This document shows positions 9,230-18,965 of a DNA stretch of 64,000 nucleotides, one piece after another. The number at the start of each line of letters is the position of its first letter. The first letter of the stretch is position 1. Under the pieces are notes generated by a model that saw nothing but the letters and a program-made list of their open reading frames with translations, searched no databases and was not told the DNA's origin. Source of the stretch: an uncultured Atopobium sp. (GTDB lineage Bacteria > Actinomycetota > Coriobacteriia > Coriobacteriales > Atopobiaceae); contig CAMPVF010000002.1 in the NCBI GenBank assembly GCA_946997485.1, positions 104,003 through 168,002 on the forward strand. Reading direction: 5' to 3'. Made by a program: the position numbers and the translations under genes.

Positions 9230-10215
9230 GAGCTCTTCTCAGCCTTTCGTTCTGCTTGTCGTTTAAGCGCATCGCCCTGTTCAAGAAGCTGCGTAAGCGT
9301 TTCTGCATCTGCATCGTCGAGCGCCTGTTTGTAGCGCGCAAGCTCGTGTATGAGCAGGTCAATTTCGTGGGAGAGATTATCGCGGTTGTCCATAAAAAGT
9401 TCGCACCACATAACGGGATTGAGTCTGGCTACACGCGTGAGATCTTTATACGATCCGGCTGAAAATCCTTTGTGCATTTGCGCTGCTGGACTCTTTACGT
9501 ACGCGTTTGAGACCACGTGTGCCAGCTGTGATGTGTAGGCAATTTGCTGGTCGTGGAATTGTGGTGTTGCGTTGCAGTACGAAGCAAAACCACAAGGCTC
9601 CAAAAGCTTCTGCAGACGTGCTGCCAGCGTGTGTGCATCGGCTTGTGGCTTTGTTGTATTATCTGCGCAGCATACAACCATGGGTGCTTTGTTAAACATG
9701 TTTGCGCGCGCATGAGCAAAGCCCGAATATTGGGTACCTGCCATAGGGTGGCAGCCAATAAAATGCCACGGATAATTTTTGGCGAGTGAAAAACAATAAT
9801 CGCAGGTAGCACGCTTTACACCTGCAGTATCAATAACAAGTGCATCGGGGCTTATATACTGAGCATTACGCACAAGCCACTCTTGGTTTGCATGCGGATA
9901 TAACGCAAGGATAATAAGTTCACAAAAAGGAATGGTGTCGGGTGTAAGTGTGCCGCATCCAAGCTCATCTAACGCGAGCGCGCACGTATTGGGGTTTCTC
10001 TCATATATGTACAGTTGAGTTGAGTGCGATGGATTATGTGAGTTTTGAGCGGCAGCGGCAAATGCTTTTGCAAACGAACCGCCAATAAGTCCCAAACCTA
10101 CTACACCTATGGTACGCGGAATAAATGCTGTGGGATGCTGGTTTTGTTGGGTATCTGTACCCTGCTTCGCACCCTGTTGTGCATTCTGGTTGTGTTGAGC
10201 AGAAATAACTGTCAC
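9226..10215 (-). CDS. tyrA: Prephenate dehydrogenase
   Basis: Oxidatively decarboxylates prephenate to 4-hydroxyphenylpyruvate for tyrosine. A polar, Gln-rich N-terminal stretch of about 35 residues precedes the NAD-binding GVVGLGLIGGS (glycines around 40-45). Further motifs are IDTAGVKR and the active-site region IGCHPMAGTQYSGF. The C-terminal helical domain has KGFSAGSYKDLTRVA. There is no visible ACT domain. The start is GTG, with only a weak upstream purine stretch. It is the first gene of the aromatic operon. No DAHP synthase gene is present in the window. Confidence 0.93.
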   Translation of the reverse strand: MTVISAQHNQNAQQGAKQGTDTQQNQHPTAFIPRTIGVVGLGLIGGSFAKAFAAAAQNSHNPSHSTQLYIYERNPNTCALALDELGCGTLTPDTIPFCELIILALYPHANQEWLVRNAQYISPDALVIDTAGVKRATCDYCFSLAKNYPWHFIGCHPMAGTQYSGFAHARANMFNKAPMVVCCADNTTKPQADAHTLAARLQKLLEPCGFASYCNATPQFHDQQIAYTSQLAHVVSNAYVKSPAAQMHKGFSAGSYKDLTRVARLNPVMWCELFMDNRDNLSHEIDLLIHELARYKQALDDADAETLTQLLEQGDALKRQAERKAEKSS

Positions 10216-10295
10216 CTCGTTTGTGCAACTATTAACGTGGCATCTTAATGGTGTTTTACCTGCTACGTTATGGGGTATGAGGGTAGGTTTGTATG

Positions 10296-10372
10296 TGGTG
10301 ACCCCGGCGGGGTTCGAACCCGCGACCTTTCGCTCCGGAGGCGAACGCTCTCATCCACTGAGCTACGGGGCC
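10296..10372 (-). tRNA. tRNA-Arg (anticodon CCG)
   Basis: The reverse strand folds into a full cloverleaf: acceptor GGCCCCG / CGGGGUC, D arm GCUC/GAGC, anticodon loop CUCCGGA giving CCG (reads CGG), T arm GCGGG-UUCGAAC-CCCGC, discriminator A. The 3' CCA is encoded (10298-10296). It lies about 80 bases upstream of tyrA on the same strand. Confidence 0.97.
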
Positions 10373-10813
10373 AGATGGTATACAAACGCGTGCACAAACG
10401 CTCACGCACATGCACTAAGCACGTGCATGGCACAGCGCACATATCAATGGTCATTAGTGTACCATGTGCAGCAGGTGATATGGCGCAGCTACGCGTAAAT
10501 TTCTTATTAATTATATCTTACGAAAACGAAGAAACCCAAGACACACACGTACCACTAAGATGTATGCGTGGCGTACAGCCGCGCCATGGTTCCGCGCGTT
10601 TGCTTGCGCACGCTGCACACCCGCTGTGAGCGCTTTTGTTGTTGGTGGAGAGTATATGTATGCCTTACTCATATTATGTTATTTAGTTACAAGTTGTATC
10701 AGCATTTTGCGCGTGCTTTATAGTAATACCAATGCGCACGCGTATGTGCTTGCCGCACCATGCGTATGCGCACACTATCGTTACGCTAAAAAAGCAGCAG
10801 CTAGGAGTTTTGC
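10373..10813. other. Intergenic region between tRNA-Arg and the P-type ATPase
   Basis: About 440 bases between divergent units. It should contain the tRNA promoter on the minus strand and the ATPase promoter on the plus strand. A TATAGT near 10719 could be a -10 box, but its spacing to TTGTAT is 19 bases. No coding potential that I trust and no RNA structure that I recognise. Confidence 0.5.
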
Positions 10814-13258
10814 ATGGTTACAACTGCTCATACACAGAACGTTTCGTCTGCGTTCGACGCTTATGAAGGCTTAAGCTCGGCGCAGGTTACCACGTGCATT
10901 CAGCAGGGGCTTTGCAATACCAATTCCGACATCAAAACAAAAAGCATCTCGCAAATTGTTGCCACGCACGCGCTTACCCTTTTTAATGTTGTAAACATTG
11001 TGCTTGCTATTTTGGTGCTTACAACAGGGCAGTTTCGCAATATCTTGTTTATGGTTATTGTGTTTCTCAACCTTGTGATTGGTATTTCGCAAGAAATCCG
11101 CGCCAAGCTCCTTGTTGACAAGCTGTCTATTGTGAGTGCAAAAAAGGTGCGCGTTATTCGCGATCATATGCAGCAATCTATCCATATAAACGATATTGTT
11201 CTCGGCGATTATGTGCTGTTATCCCGCGGTGAGCAGGCGCCCGCCGACGGCAGCGTTATCGCAGGTGCTGCGTCTATGGACGAAAGCTTGCTTACGGGCG
11301 AAAGTAATCCTATCGAAAAAACAACAGGCGCTCCCATTTACTCGGGTTCGTTTGTCGATTCGGGCAGCATGCTCTATAAGGTTGAGCATGTAGCAGGCGA
11401 TTGTTATGCTGCTAAAATTAACAATGCGGCAAAATACGTAAAACCGCTTTCAAGCGAAATTGTTATTACAATAAAAACGATTATTTCGTATGCAACAATG
11501 GTGCTTATTCCTCTTGGAATATTGTTGTTTATCCGTATGTTTTGCATCGATCATCAATCGTACAACGACGCTATTTTGCAAGCAGTAGCTGCTACGGTGG
11601 GGATGATTCCGCAAGGCTTGGTGTTGCTTACGTCTACCATTTTTGCTATAGCTACCACAAAGCTTGCCTATAAGCACGTGCTTGTTCAGCAAAGCTATTG
11701 TGTCGAAACGCTTGCGCGTGTTGATGTTGTGTGTCTTGATAAAACAGGAACCATTACCACAGGTCACATGCGTGTAACCCGTGTTATCGATGCTACAGGG
11801 AGCGATGATGAGGCACATACGCGTCCGCTTTGTCGCGCTGTGTCGGCTATTTCGTTTGCAACGCGTGATGCTGCCAATGAAACGGCACGCGCGCTTATCG
11901 ACTTTGTGGATATTGCGTCCTTTAGCAGCGCCGATATTGCGCGTAGTATTCCGTTTTCGTCACGTACAAAATATTCCGGCTGCATTACAACCGATGGACA
12001 CGCGTATGTGATGGGTGCGCCTCAATTTGTATTGGGCGCGCGTGCGGACAACTACAACAGTGCTATCGAGTCGTTTGCTGCTATGACACGTGTGCTTGTT
12101 GTTGCTGAGTGCGCGGGCTTTGATGACCATGGTCACATTGTGTACACGTGCCACGATGCCCGCGATGGCGCGTGCAACCATGCATCTGAAGATGGCGTGC
12201 GCGTGCTTGGCTTTGTTGGTATTGCCGAGGAAATTCGCGAAAGTGCACCTTCTACCATTGCATATTTTAAGCAAGAGGGGGTAGACGTGCGCGTTATTTC
12301 GGGCGATGACCCTCGCAGTGTTTCGCAAATTGCACAAACAGTGGGCGTTGTCGATGCCGATAAGTATATCGATTGCTCTTCGCTTGAAGGCGATGAGGCT
12401 ATTTCGCGCGCTGCCATGCAGTATCACGTGTTTGGTCGCGTAACTCCGCAGATTAAACAGCGTTTAGTTACCGCGCTTCAGCATCAGGGGCATATTGTTG
12501 CTATGACGGGCGATGGTGTAAACGACATCCTTGCCCTTAAAGAAGCCGATTGCTCTATTGCTATGGCACAAGGGTCGGCGGCTGCGCGCAATGTGTCTGA
12601 GCTCGTGCTTGCCGATAATGATTTTTCGCACATCCCCGACATTGTGGTTGAAGGTCGTCGCTCTATCAACAATCTGCAGCGTTCTGCTGCACTGTTTTTA
12701 ACCAAAACGGTTTATTCGGGGCTGCTTGCACTTATCTGTTTGTTGTGTCCGCCTTATCCGTTTATCCCTATTCAAATGTCGCTCATTAATGTTGCAGCCA
12801 TTGGTTTGCCGTCATTTTTGCTTGCGCTTGAGGTAAATCGCGCGCGCGTTGAAGGCTCGTTTCTTGCGCACGTGCTGGTGCGAAGCATACCTGCGTCTAT
12901 TGTTATCGTTGCGCAGCTTGTGTTTACGATGCTGTATGGCCGCGCCTGCGCTATTCCCGATAGCAGCATCTCCACGTTGTGCATGATAGAAATGTCTTGT
13001 GTGGGCATCGCCCTTATCTTGCGCATCTCAACGCCGCTTAATGTGCTGCGTAGCTGCGTTCTGTTTTTCAGCATTGCTATTGTTATAATTGGGTATACGT
13101 GCTTATCCGACTTTTTACGCATGGGCGCGCTTACGTCTTCAATGATGATGCTCTGTGCGGCAATCTCGCTTGTTGGCGTTGTGCTCTTTTTTGTGTTTTA
13201 CGCGTATGCCGAAAAGCACTACCCACTTTTAGCTGAGCTTTCTTTAAAAAAGCGGTAG
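10814..13258 (+). CDS. Cation-translocating P-type ATPase, CtpE/Exp7-like
   Basis: An 814-residue ATP-driven membrane cation pump. It has two N-terminal membrane segments (about 50-90), the actuator motif LLTGES at about 159-164, GMIPQGLVLLTS in the ion-path helix (263-274) and the phosphorylated Asp309 in CLDKTGTITTG. It also has the hinge MTGDGVNDILALKEADCSIAM and a hydrophobic C-terminal half with six likely segments. The PQGL form of the ion-path motif is like mycobacterial CtpE and streptococcal Exp7 rather than heavy-metal pumps (CPx). No N-terminal metal-binding domain is present. Calcium or another divalent cation is a reasonable guess, not shown. TAGGAG lies 8 bases before the ATG. 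It stands alone. Confidence 0.88.
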   Translation: MVTTAHTQNVSSAFDAYEGLSSAQVTTCIQQGLCNTNSDIKTKSISQIVATHALTLFNVVNIVLAILVLTTGQFRNILFMVIVFLNLVIGISQEIRAKLLVDKLSIVSAKKVRVIRDHMQQSIHINDIVLGDYVLLSRGEQAPADGSVIAGAASMDESLLTGESNPIEKTTGAPIYSGSFVDSGSMLYKVEHVAGDCYAAKINNAAKYVKPLSSEIVITIKTIISYATMVLIPLGILLFIRMFCIDHQSYNDAILQAVAATVGMIPQGLVLLTSTIFAIATTKLAYKHVLVQQSYCVETLARVDVVCLDKTGTITTGHMRVTRVIDATGSDDEAHTRPLCRAVSAISFATRDAANETARALIDFVDIASFSSADIARSIPFSSRTKYSGCITTDGHAYVMGAPQFVLGARADNYNSAIESFAAMTRVLVVAECAGFDDHGHIVYTCHDARDGACNHASEDGVRVLGFVGIAEEIRESAPSTIAYFKQEGVDVRVISGDDPRSVSQIAQTVGVVDADKYIDCSSLEGDEAISRAAMQYHVFGRVTPQIKQRLVTALQHQGHIVAMTGDGVNDILALKEADCSIAMAQGSAAARNVSELVLADNDFSHIPDIVVEGRRSINNLQRSAALFLTKTVYSGLLALICLLCPPYPFIPIQMSLINVAAIGLPSFLLALEVNRARVEGSFLAHVLVRSIPASIVIVAQLVFTMLYGRACAIPDSSISTLCMIEMSCVGIALILRISTPLNVLRSCVLFFSIAIVIIGYTCLSDFLRMGALTSSMMMLCAAISLVGVVLFFVFYAYAEKHYPLLAELSLKKR

Positions 13259-13385
13259 GCGAGGCGTAGCGGTCTTACGCGCTTTTTGCACCTGGTGCCG
13301 CCCGCAATTACGTGCAGGTTTGCTTCGCTTTGTGCACGCGGCTATGTACCTATGAGTGTGTATGTGGTTTTGAAAGGATTGTTTT

Positions 13386-14501
13386 GTGATTTGCCCTAGT
13401 TGTCAGGCACATATACCCGATACGGCGCTTCGCTGTCCTGCGTGTCGCGCCGATGTTGAACATACGCGCATGATGACGCGGCTGTCTGTGCGTTTTTGCA
13501 GTACCTGCGGAGCTACGCTTGAGCGCGATGCACACGTATGTTCACATTGCAATACGCCGTGTGAAGTCGCATTTCAACCACGTATACCAGCAGCTGCGGC
13601 AAGCCACGCGCCACAAGCCGCGCCTGCTGTACCTGCTTCGTCTGATGTACGAAACGCTGCATCTACATCATCCGATGCAAAATTTATGGATAATGCTCGC
13701 GATTATACCCATGATAATGGCCACCGCGGCGATTCTGCACTCACAGCACCTGCATCGCGCCCGCAGCCATCGTCGCAGATAGTAAGTGCTATTCCAAGTG
13801 CTCCTGCGGCTAACGACATTACTTCACCTCACGACAGGTTTCCTCGCATGCGCATGCTTATATGGGCACTGGTGTGCGCCGTGATATTTGTTACATCAAC
13901 GGTGCTTGCTATTACGCACCCATGGAATCCGTATGCATATGATACTAAAGCACGCGTGGGACAAGACATGTCGCAAGCAGGTTCGCCGGGCGTTATTAAG
14001 GAGCTTTCGAGTCAAGATAAAAACAATGCCACTGACGGCGATGTAAAAGCCGATGACCAATCCTATGACCAGCTTAAAAGTGCCTACGAAAAGTTAGGAA
14101 AGCAGCAGGTTGCACTTAATGATCTCGAAAGCACATTTCGTAACGCTGTAGCTAATCAGCAAAGCGACTCCTACAGTGATATTGCATCACGTGTGCACGC
14201 TGCGTCGATTGCTGTAAGCAACATCATTGCGTCGGTGCAGCATGTACATGTAGAAACACACACCTACGAAGACGAAAAGTCGCGCCTTACTACTCTTGGA
14301 AACTGGCTTCGCAACTATTGTGATACGCTCTCTAAGCTTTGTGATTACGCAGCTAAACAGCCACGTGCGCGCGATTTGAAAGCGCGTGTTGATGCAAAAT
14401 TGGGTACGGACGATTCAACAAATAATCAAGACACCTACAAAAATTTGTTTGAAACGCATTACGACGAATATAAACCCGTATATAAGGAGCCAAAAAAGTA
14501 G
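13386..14501 (+). CDS. Zinc-ribbon single-pass membrane protein, unknown function
   Basis: Two Cys4 zinc ribbons open the protein: CPSC/CPAC (Cys 3, 6, 17, 20) and CSTC/CSHC (Cys 38, 41, 52, 55). An Ala/Pro/Ser-rich linker follows, then one membrane segment at about 156-176 (LIWALVCAVIFVTSTVLAI). Beyond it lies an outward-facing, charged helical region with DQLKSAYEKLGKQQVALNDL that may be a coiled coil. Zinc-ribbon plus membrane-helix proteins are common in Gram-positive bacteria, often with envelope-stress or sensing roles, but I do not recognise a specific family. The start is GTG with GAAAGGA upstream. Confidence 0.75.
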   Translation: MICPSCQAHIPDTALRCPACRADVEHTRMMTRLSVRFCSTCGATLERDAHVCSHCNTPCEVAFQPRIPAAAASHAPQAAPAVPASSDVRNAASTSSDAKFMDNARDYTHDNGHRGDSALTAPASRPQPSSQIVSAIPSAPAANDITSPHDRFPRMRMLIWALVCAVIFVTSTVLAITHPWNPYAYDTKARVGQDMSQAGSPGVIKELSSQDKNNATDGDVKADDQSYDQLKSAYEKLGKQQVALNDLESTFRNAVANQQSDSYSDIASRVHAASIAVSNIIASVQHVHVETHTYEDEKSRLTTLGNWLRNYCDTLSKLCDYAAKQPRARDLKARVDAKLGTDDSTNNQDTYKNLFETHYDEYKPVYKEPKK

Positions 14502-14587
14502 GGGTGGGGCAGCTGCGCGTGTGCTCGCGGCCGTGCTAATTTGCCAAAAATGTGAATGTGCGCAAGGCTTGATATTATTAAACGAAC

Positions 14588-14593
14588 TATAAT
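14588..14593 (+). promoter_or_regulatory. Candidate -10 box upstream of the cyclophilin gene
   Basis: A consensus TATAAT lies 91 bases before the cyclophilin start. TTGATA at 14569-14574 is too close (13 bases) to be an ideal -35 element, so the call rests on the -10 hexamer and the position. Confidence 0.4.
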
Positions 14594-14683
14594 AAGGTAC
14601 TATAACGTACAAGTAAGGTATTATGCCCGTGATATACACGATGTGCTCACGTGCAGCATGTCCAAAACGAAATGAGGTTGCTC

Positions 14684-15226
14684 ATGCAAACATATACGCC
14701 TGCTTACCACGTATTAGGTGATGAGGTTGCTATTTTTGACACGACAAAAGGTACTATTGTTGTGCGTCTTGACGGAGAGGGCGCACCTATTCATGTAGCA
14801 AACTTCTGTGAGCTTGCCCAAAGCGGATTTTATGACGATCTTAAGTTCCATCGCTACGTTCCCGGTTTTGTTATTCAGGGAGGCTGCCCCAATACGCGTT
14901 CAATGACGCCTCAGCAAGTTGCGGCGGGCGGCGCTGGCCCTGATGGCATACCTGGTACTGGTGGTCCTGGTTACTGCATTAAGCAGGAATTCACTACAAA
15001 TCCGCGCAACTCGCATGAAGATGGCGCGCTCGCTATGGCGCGCTCGCAGATGCCCGATTCTGCAGGTTCTCAATTTTACTTTTGTCTAGGCGCTCAACAT
15101 GAGCTCGATTCGGGTTATACTGTATTTGGACAAACTATTGAAGGCAAGGATGTAATCGGACGTCTTCGTCAAGGCGACGGTATCAACAGCATTCGCATTG
15201 AGCATCGTGCTCCTTCCGTTCAATAA
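14684..15226 (+). CDS. Cyclophilin-type peptidyl-prolyl cis-trans isomerase
   Basis: Catalyses proline isomerisation during protein folding. Cyclophilin signatures are FHRYVPGFVIQGGCP, with the catalytic Arg in FHR, then EFTTNPRNSHEDGALAMAR, GSQFYFCLG and YTVFGQTIEG. There is no signal peptide, so it is cytoplasmic. I chose the ATG at 14684 because GAGG sits six bases before it; a GTG 33 bases earlier has no ribosome binding site. At 180 residues it is a minimal single-domain form. A TPR membrane protein follows 37 bases later, so the two are probably co-transcribed. Confidence 0.93.
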   Translation: MQTYTPAYHVLGDEVAIFDTTKGTIVVRLDGEGAPIHVANFCELAQSGFYDDLKFHRYVPGFVIQGGCPNTRSMTPQQVAAGGAGPDGIPGTGGPGYCIKQEFTTNPRNSHEDGALAMARSQMPDSAGSQFYFCLGAQHELDSGYTVFGQTIEGKDVIGRLRQGDGINSIRIEHRAPSVQ

Positions 15227-15263
15227 TTCATTTGTTTAACCATTGTTTCCCAAAGGAGACACC

Positions 15264-16577
15264 GTGAATCAACAAGCATATGAACGCGCTAAACAAGCGT
15301 ATCAACAAGGCAATATACCCGAGGCTATCGCCTCGCTTACGGCTGCAAAGAACCCCGGTGAGCTTTGTGGTCAGGTCGATCACTTGTTAGGTAATTGCTA
15401 CATGAAGATGTCGCAATTTGAGCGCGCTGCGTTTGCGTATGGCGATGCGCTGCGTGATAGTTCCTATGGTCATGTAGGATCTGTTGCGTGTAACCGTGGT
15501 CGCGCCTTTTTAGCAGCACATAAGCCGCAAGATGCTATTGCGTCGCTTACCTGCGCGCTTAAAGATGAAACATATAAAACACCCTATAAGGCATATATGG
15601 CGCTCGGTAGTGCATATATGTCGCTTAACAATACGCGTGATGCGGGCGTTGCCTATAGAAGCGCTGCTATCGACGCTGCAAACCCCAAGCCGGCCGAAGC
15701 ACTGAAGCACCTTGGTCGCTGCTTTATTTTACTTGGTCGTGCTGTCGATGCTATCGAGGCCTATCGTACCGCTCTCGATTTTGCAACGCCGCTCGCCGAT
15801 CAGCATGCCATTTATGCCGATTTGGGATTGGCCTACATTGCTGCAAACCGTATGAGTGAAGCGGTTGATGCCTTCAATCACGCAGTTAAAGATGGCAATT
15901 TTACGCTTTCGCAAGAGCAGCAAAAAGCATTTGATGCTGCCCGCAAAGCGCTGTCAAACGCAACCGGTTCAGGTCCTTCCGAAACCGATGCGCTGCTTGC
16001 AGCTGCTGGATATGGCTCATCTTCCATGGTTGATCCTCTCGATCCAACAGGTAAATCGGGCGCATTTATGCCGTCACCTGAGGACACCGGATTTTTCTCA
16101 ATTAAAGAAGAAGATCTTGTTCAGCAAGACAAAGAACAACGCAAGGTGCGCCGCAAAAAGCACCATGGCGGGCTTATCGCTTTTTTGGTGATAGTGCTTA
16201 TTCTCCTTTTGGCTGCTGGTGGTGTGTGCTTTGCCTTTTATAAAGGGTATGGCTGGCCAACTCAAGAAACCATTACCAAAGAGCTGTTTTCCTCTGTTTC
16301 GCAGGGTAAATCTACTGCGCCTTTGTTGTCTAGCCAGGTAAGCATGGCAACTAAGCAATCAATTGAGTCGCTGCTTCCGCGCGATGGCGCTACGGTTGAT
16401 ATTAAAGGTATCGATCGCGATATGAACAGCTCAACCATTTATGCAACAGCCACGCTTTCAAAAGGTGGAAAGCAAGATTACACCATTAATTTTGTGCGCG
16501 AAGGTATTGAGTGGAAAGTAAGCGATGTAACTGTTGAGTATGCATCTAAAACTTCTACAAGCTCTACGTTGTCATAA
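15264..16577 (+). CDS. TPR-repeat membrane protein, unknown function
   Basis: A 437-residue protein. The N-terminal 220 residues are made of tetratricopeptide repeats (for example AYERAKQAYQQGNIPEAIAS, AAFAYGDALRD, HLGRCFILLGRAVDAIEAY). After a flexible acidic stretch comes a basic patch (RKVRRKKHH) and one membrane segment at about 302-325. The C-terminal 110 residues would lie outside, by the positive-inside rule. The GTG start has AAAGGAG in front. TPR domains bind partner proteins; a role in envelope assembly is suggested only by its place next to the mre operon. Confidence 0.8.
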   Translation: MNQQAYERAKQAYQQGNIPEAIASLTAAKNPGELCGQVDHLLGNCYMKMSQFERAAFAYGDALRDSSYGHVGSVACNRGRAFLAAHKPQDAIASLTCALKDETYKTPYKAYMALGSAYMSLNNTRDAGVAYRSAAIDAANPKPAEALKHLGRCFILLGRAVDAIEAYRTALDFATPLADQHAIYADLGLAYIAANRMSEAVDAFNHAVKDGNFTLSQEQQKAFDAARKALSNATGSGPSETDALLAAAGYGSSSMVDPLDPTGKSGAFMPSPEDTGFFSIKEEDLVQQDKEQRKVRRKKHHGGLIAFLVIVLILLLAAGGVCFAFYKGYGWPTQETITKELFSSVSQGKSTAPLLSSQVSMATKQSIESLLPRDGATVDIKGIDRDMNSSTIYATATLSKGGKQDYTINFVREGIEWKVSDVTVEYASKTSTSSTLS

Positions 16578-16712
16578 ACCACAGCGCCGTGTGTGCCCAG
16601 CCGTGCAGCCTTGCAGCCGTGCATGATGCCTGGTATTGCTGTTGTTTATGTGCTGCACCACCTGCACACCATGCGTGCATCGTGACGTCCGTATTCTAGC
16701 GTAAGGAACACT

Positions 16713-17756
16713 ATGTCTCTGTTCGATTCATTTTTTGGCGAATATGAAGGCGATTTAGCCATCGATTTGGGTACAGCCAACACGCTTGTTGCCGTGCGTG
16801 GCCAGGGCATCGTGCTTAATGAGCCGTCTGTTGTTGCTATCGATAAAAGCGAAGATCGCGTGCTTGCGGTTGGCGCCGATGCAAAACGTATGATTGGTCG
16901 TACACCAGGCTCTATTACTGCCGAGCGCCCACTGAAGGATGGCGTTATTGCCGATTTTGATGTAACTGAAGTTATGTTGCGCTACTTTATCGAAAAGGCG
17001 CGCGGTAAGCGTCGTCATCCCTGGAGCCCGCGTCCAAGCGTGGTTGTTTGTGTTCCTTCGGGCGTAACGTCAGTAGAAAAACGCGCCGTGTTCGAGGCAA
17101 CCATTTCTGCTGGTGCGCGTCAAGCATACCTTATCGAAGAGCCTATGGCGGCTGCTATTGGTGCCGATTTACCTATCGAAGACCCAACCGGATCGATGGT
17201 TGTTGATATTGGTGGTGGTACTACCGAGGTTGCCGTTATTGCTATGGGCGGTATTGTTGTGTCGCAGTCCATTCGTACAGCGGGCGATGAATTCGATCAA
17301 ACTATTCTTGAACATGTGCGCGATGCTTACAATTTGTCGATTGGTGAGCGCACTGCCGAGGACATTAAAATTAAAGTTGGTAGTGCTGCTCCTCTTGCAG
17401 AAGAGCTCGATGTTGAGGTAAACGGCCGCGACGTTATGAGTGGTTTGCCAAAAACCGTACGTATCGAAAGCGAAGAAATTCGTCGTGCGCTCGACAAACC
17501 GTTGGACGAAGTTACCAAAACGGTAAAAGATGCGCTCGACCTTACGCCTCCCGATCTTGCCAGCGACCTTATGTACTACGGCGTACTCCTTACCGGCGGT
17601 GGCGGTTTGCTGCGCGGGCTCGACCAGCGCCTTCGCGACGAAACCGGTGTACCCGTTAATGTAAGTCCTACCTCACTTGAAAACGTTGTAAACGGTTGCG
17701 CAAAGGTGCTTGAAGCAAATGCTCTTTCGGGCGGTTTTGTACAAAGCTCCAATTAG
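16713..17756 (+). CDS. mreB: Rod-shape-determining actin homologue MreB
   Basis: Forms membrane-bound filaments that guide lateral cell-wall synthesis. Motifs are the actin phosphate-1 loop DLGTANTLV near residue 18, PSVVAIDKS, VVCVPSGVTSVEKRA, EEPMAAAIGADLPI, the phosphate-2 loop VVDIGGGTTEVAVIA, and GVLLTGGGGLLRGLD near the end. Length (347) is typical. It heads the mreBCD-mrdA-rodA operon, with AAGGA before the ATG. Presence of the whole set implies a rod or short-rod cell. Confidence 0.97.
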   Translation: MSLFDSFFGEYEGDLAIDLGTANTLVAVRGQGIVLNEPSVVAIDKSEDRVLAVGADAKRMIGRTPGSITAERPLKDGVIADFDVTEVMLRYFIEKARGKRRHPWSPRPSVVVCVPSGVTSVEKRAVFEATISAGARQAYLIEEPMAAAIGADLPIEDPTGSMVVDIGGGTTEVAVIAMGGIVVSQSIRTAGDEFDQTILEHVRDAYNLSIGERTAEDIKIKVGSAAPLAEELDVEVNGRDVMSGLPKTVRIESEEIRRALDKPLDEVTKTVKDALDLTPPDLASDLMYYGVLLTGGGGLLRGLDQRLRDETGVPVNVSPTSLENVVNGCAKVLEANALSGGFVQSSN

Positions 17757-17767
17757 CGGAGGTGCTC

Positions 17768-18964
17768 ATGCCTTCACTCTTTGAGCGCGCAAAACACCGT
17801 GGAACTATTGCGCGCCCTCAAGATAATGCTCTGCGCACCCTTATAGTGTGTGTTGTGCTTTCTGTTGCATTGCTCATTGTTACCACAAGAAGTTTTGCGC
17901 AAGCGCCAATTATGGGTGTGCGCAGTGTTGCCGCGGTGGTTGCTATGCCTGTGCAGTATGTTGCTGCCCTGGTGGGCGCACCTTTTCGTGCAGCTGGCAC
18001 ATGGTTTGGTAATGCCGGCGCTGATAGTCAAACACTCTCTGAACTGCAAGAAGAAAACGCCAAACTTACCTCTCAAATAGCTGAGCTCAAAGAAACCGCC
18101 CTTACCGCACAACGCTTGCAAGATTTGCTTGCGCTCAAAAGTTCATACAATTTGCAATCGGTTGCCGTGCGCATTATTGCAGGCTCGCATACCTCGTGGG
18201 AATCAACCGTTACCATCGATAAAGGATCTGCGCATGGTCTTCGCGTGGGTATGCCGGTAGTCGATTCTAACGGCGCTATCGGTCAAATTATCGAATGTGA
18301 TGCAACTTCGTCTATTGTGCGTCTTATCTCCGATGAAAAATCGAGCATTTCTGCCATGATCCAGTCGAACCGCGCGCAAGGCATTATTCAAGGCTCTATT
18401 GACGGTACCGTTAAGCTGCGCTTTATTAACACCAACCTCGAAGCACATGTTGGCGATATTGTTGTAACGAGCGGCCTTGGTGGTATTTTCCCCAAAGGTA
18501 TTCCTATCGGTAAAATTGCATCGGTGAATAAAACCCCAGGATCGCTGTATTACGACATTCGTATAACGCCCTTGTCGCAAACCGAAAATCTTGAAGAAGT
18601 GCTTGTTGTAACGTCGCTTACCGAAGAGCAAAAAGCCACTGATAGCGATATGGCAAAAGCAAATGAGCAGGATACTGCCACCAATCAAGATGTTGCTTCG
18701 ATAAAAGAGCGCCCCGTGTCTACAACGAATGCCCTCGATGCACATGCACCTGCGAACAATGGCGAAAGCAAGGATGCACATGGTAAGGACGCCTCGTCGT
18801 CTCACACGCAGCAGGGCAAAAAGCCATCAGGCGATAATGCTCCAAGCAACAAATCATCTGCAGACGCAGCTAACAAAAAGGCACAATCGGGCTCATCTGC
18901 CGGTGGTTTTATAATGCCAAGCTGGCCTTTTGCGGCCGTGCATCTAAGCGAAAAGGAGCACTAG
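17768..18964 (+). CDS. mreC: Rod-shape-determining protein MreC
   Basis: Outer-face partner of MreB that links filaments to penicillin-binding proteins. One N-terminal membrane helix (about residues 25-50) and a coiled coil (LSELQEENAKLTSQIAELKE) come first. The two beta-barrel region follows (DKGSAHGLRVGMPVVDSNGAIG, VVTSGLGGIFPKGIPIG). It ends in an extra tail of about 110 residues rich in Ala, Ser, Asp and Lys that ordinary MreC proteins lack. The ATG at 17768 is preceded by CGGAGG at five bases, 11 bases after mreB. Confidence 0.94.
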   Translation: MPSLFERAKHRGTIARPQDNALRTLIVCVVLSVALLIVTTRSFAQAPIMGVRSVAAVVAMPVQYVAALVGAPFRAAGTWFGNAGADSQTLSELQEENAKLTSQIAELKETALTAQRLQDLLALKSSYNLQSVAVRIIAGSHTSWESTVTIDKGSAHGLRVGMPVVDSNGAIGQIIECDATSSIVRLISDEKSSISAMIQSNRAQGIIQGSIDGTVKLRFINTNLEAHVGDIVVTSGLGGIFPKGIPIGKIASVNKTPGSLYYDIRITPLSQTENLEEVLVVTSLTEEQKATDSDMAKANEQDTATNQDVASIKERPVSTTNALDAHAPANNGESKDAHGKDASSSHTQQGKKPSGDNAPSNKSSADAANKKAQSGSSAGGFIMPSWPFAAVHLSEKEH

Positions 18965-18965
18965 T

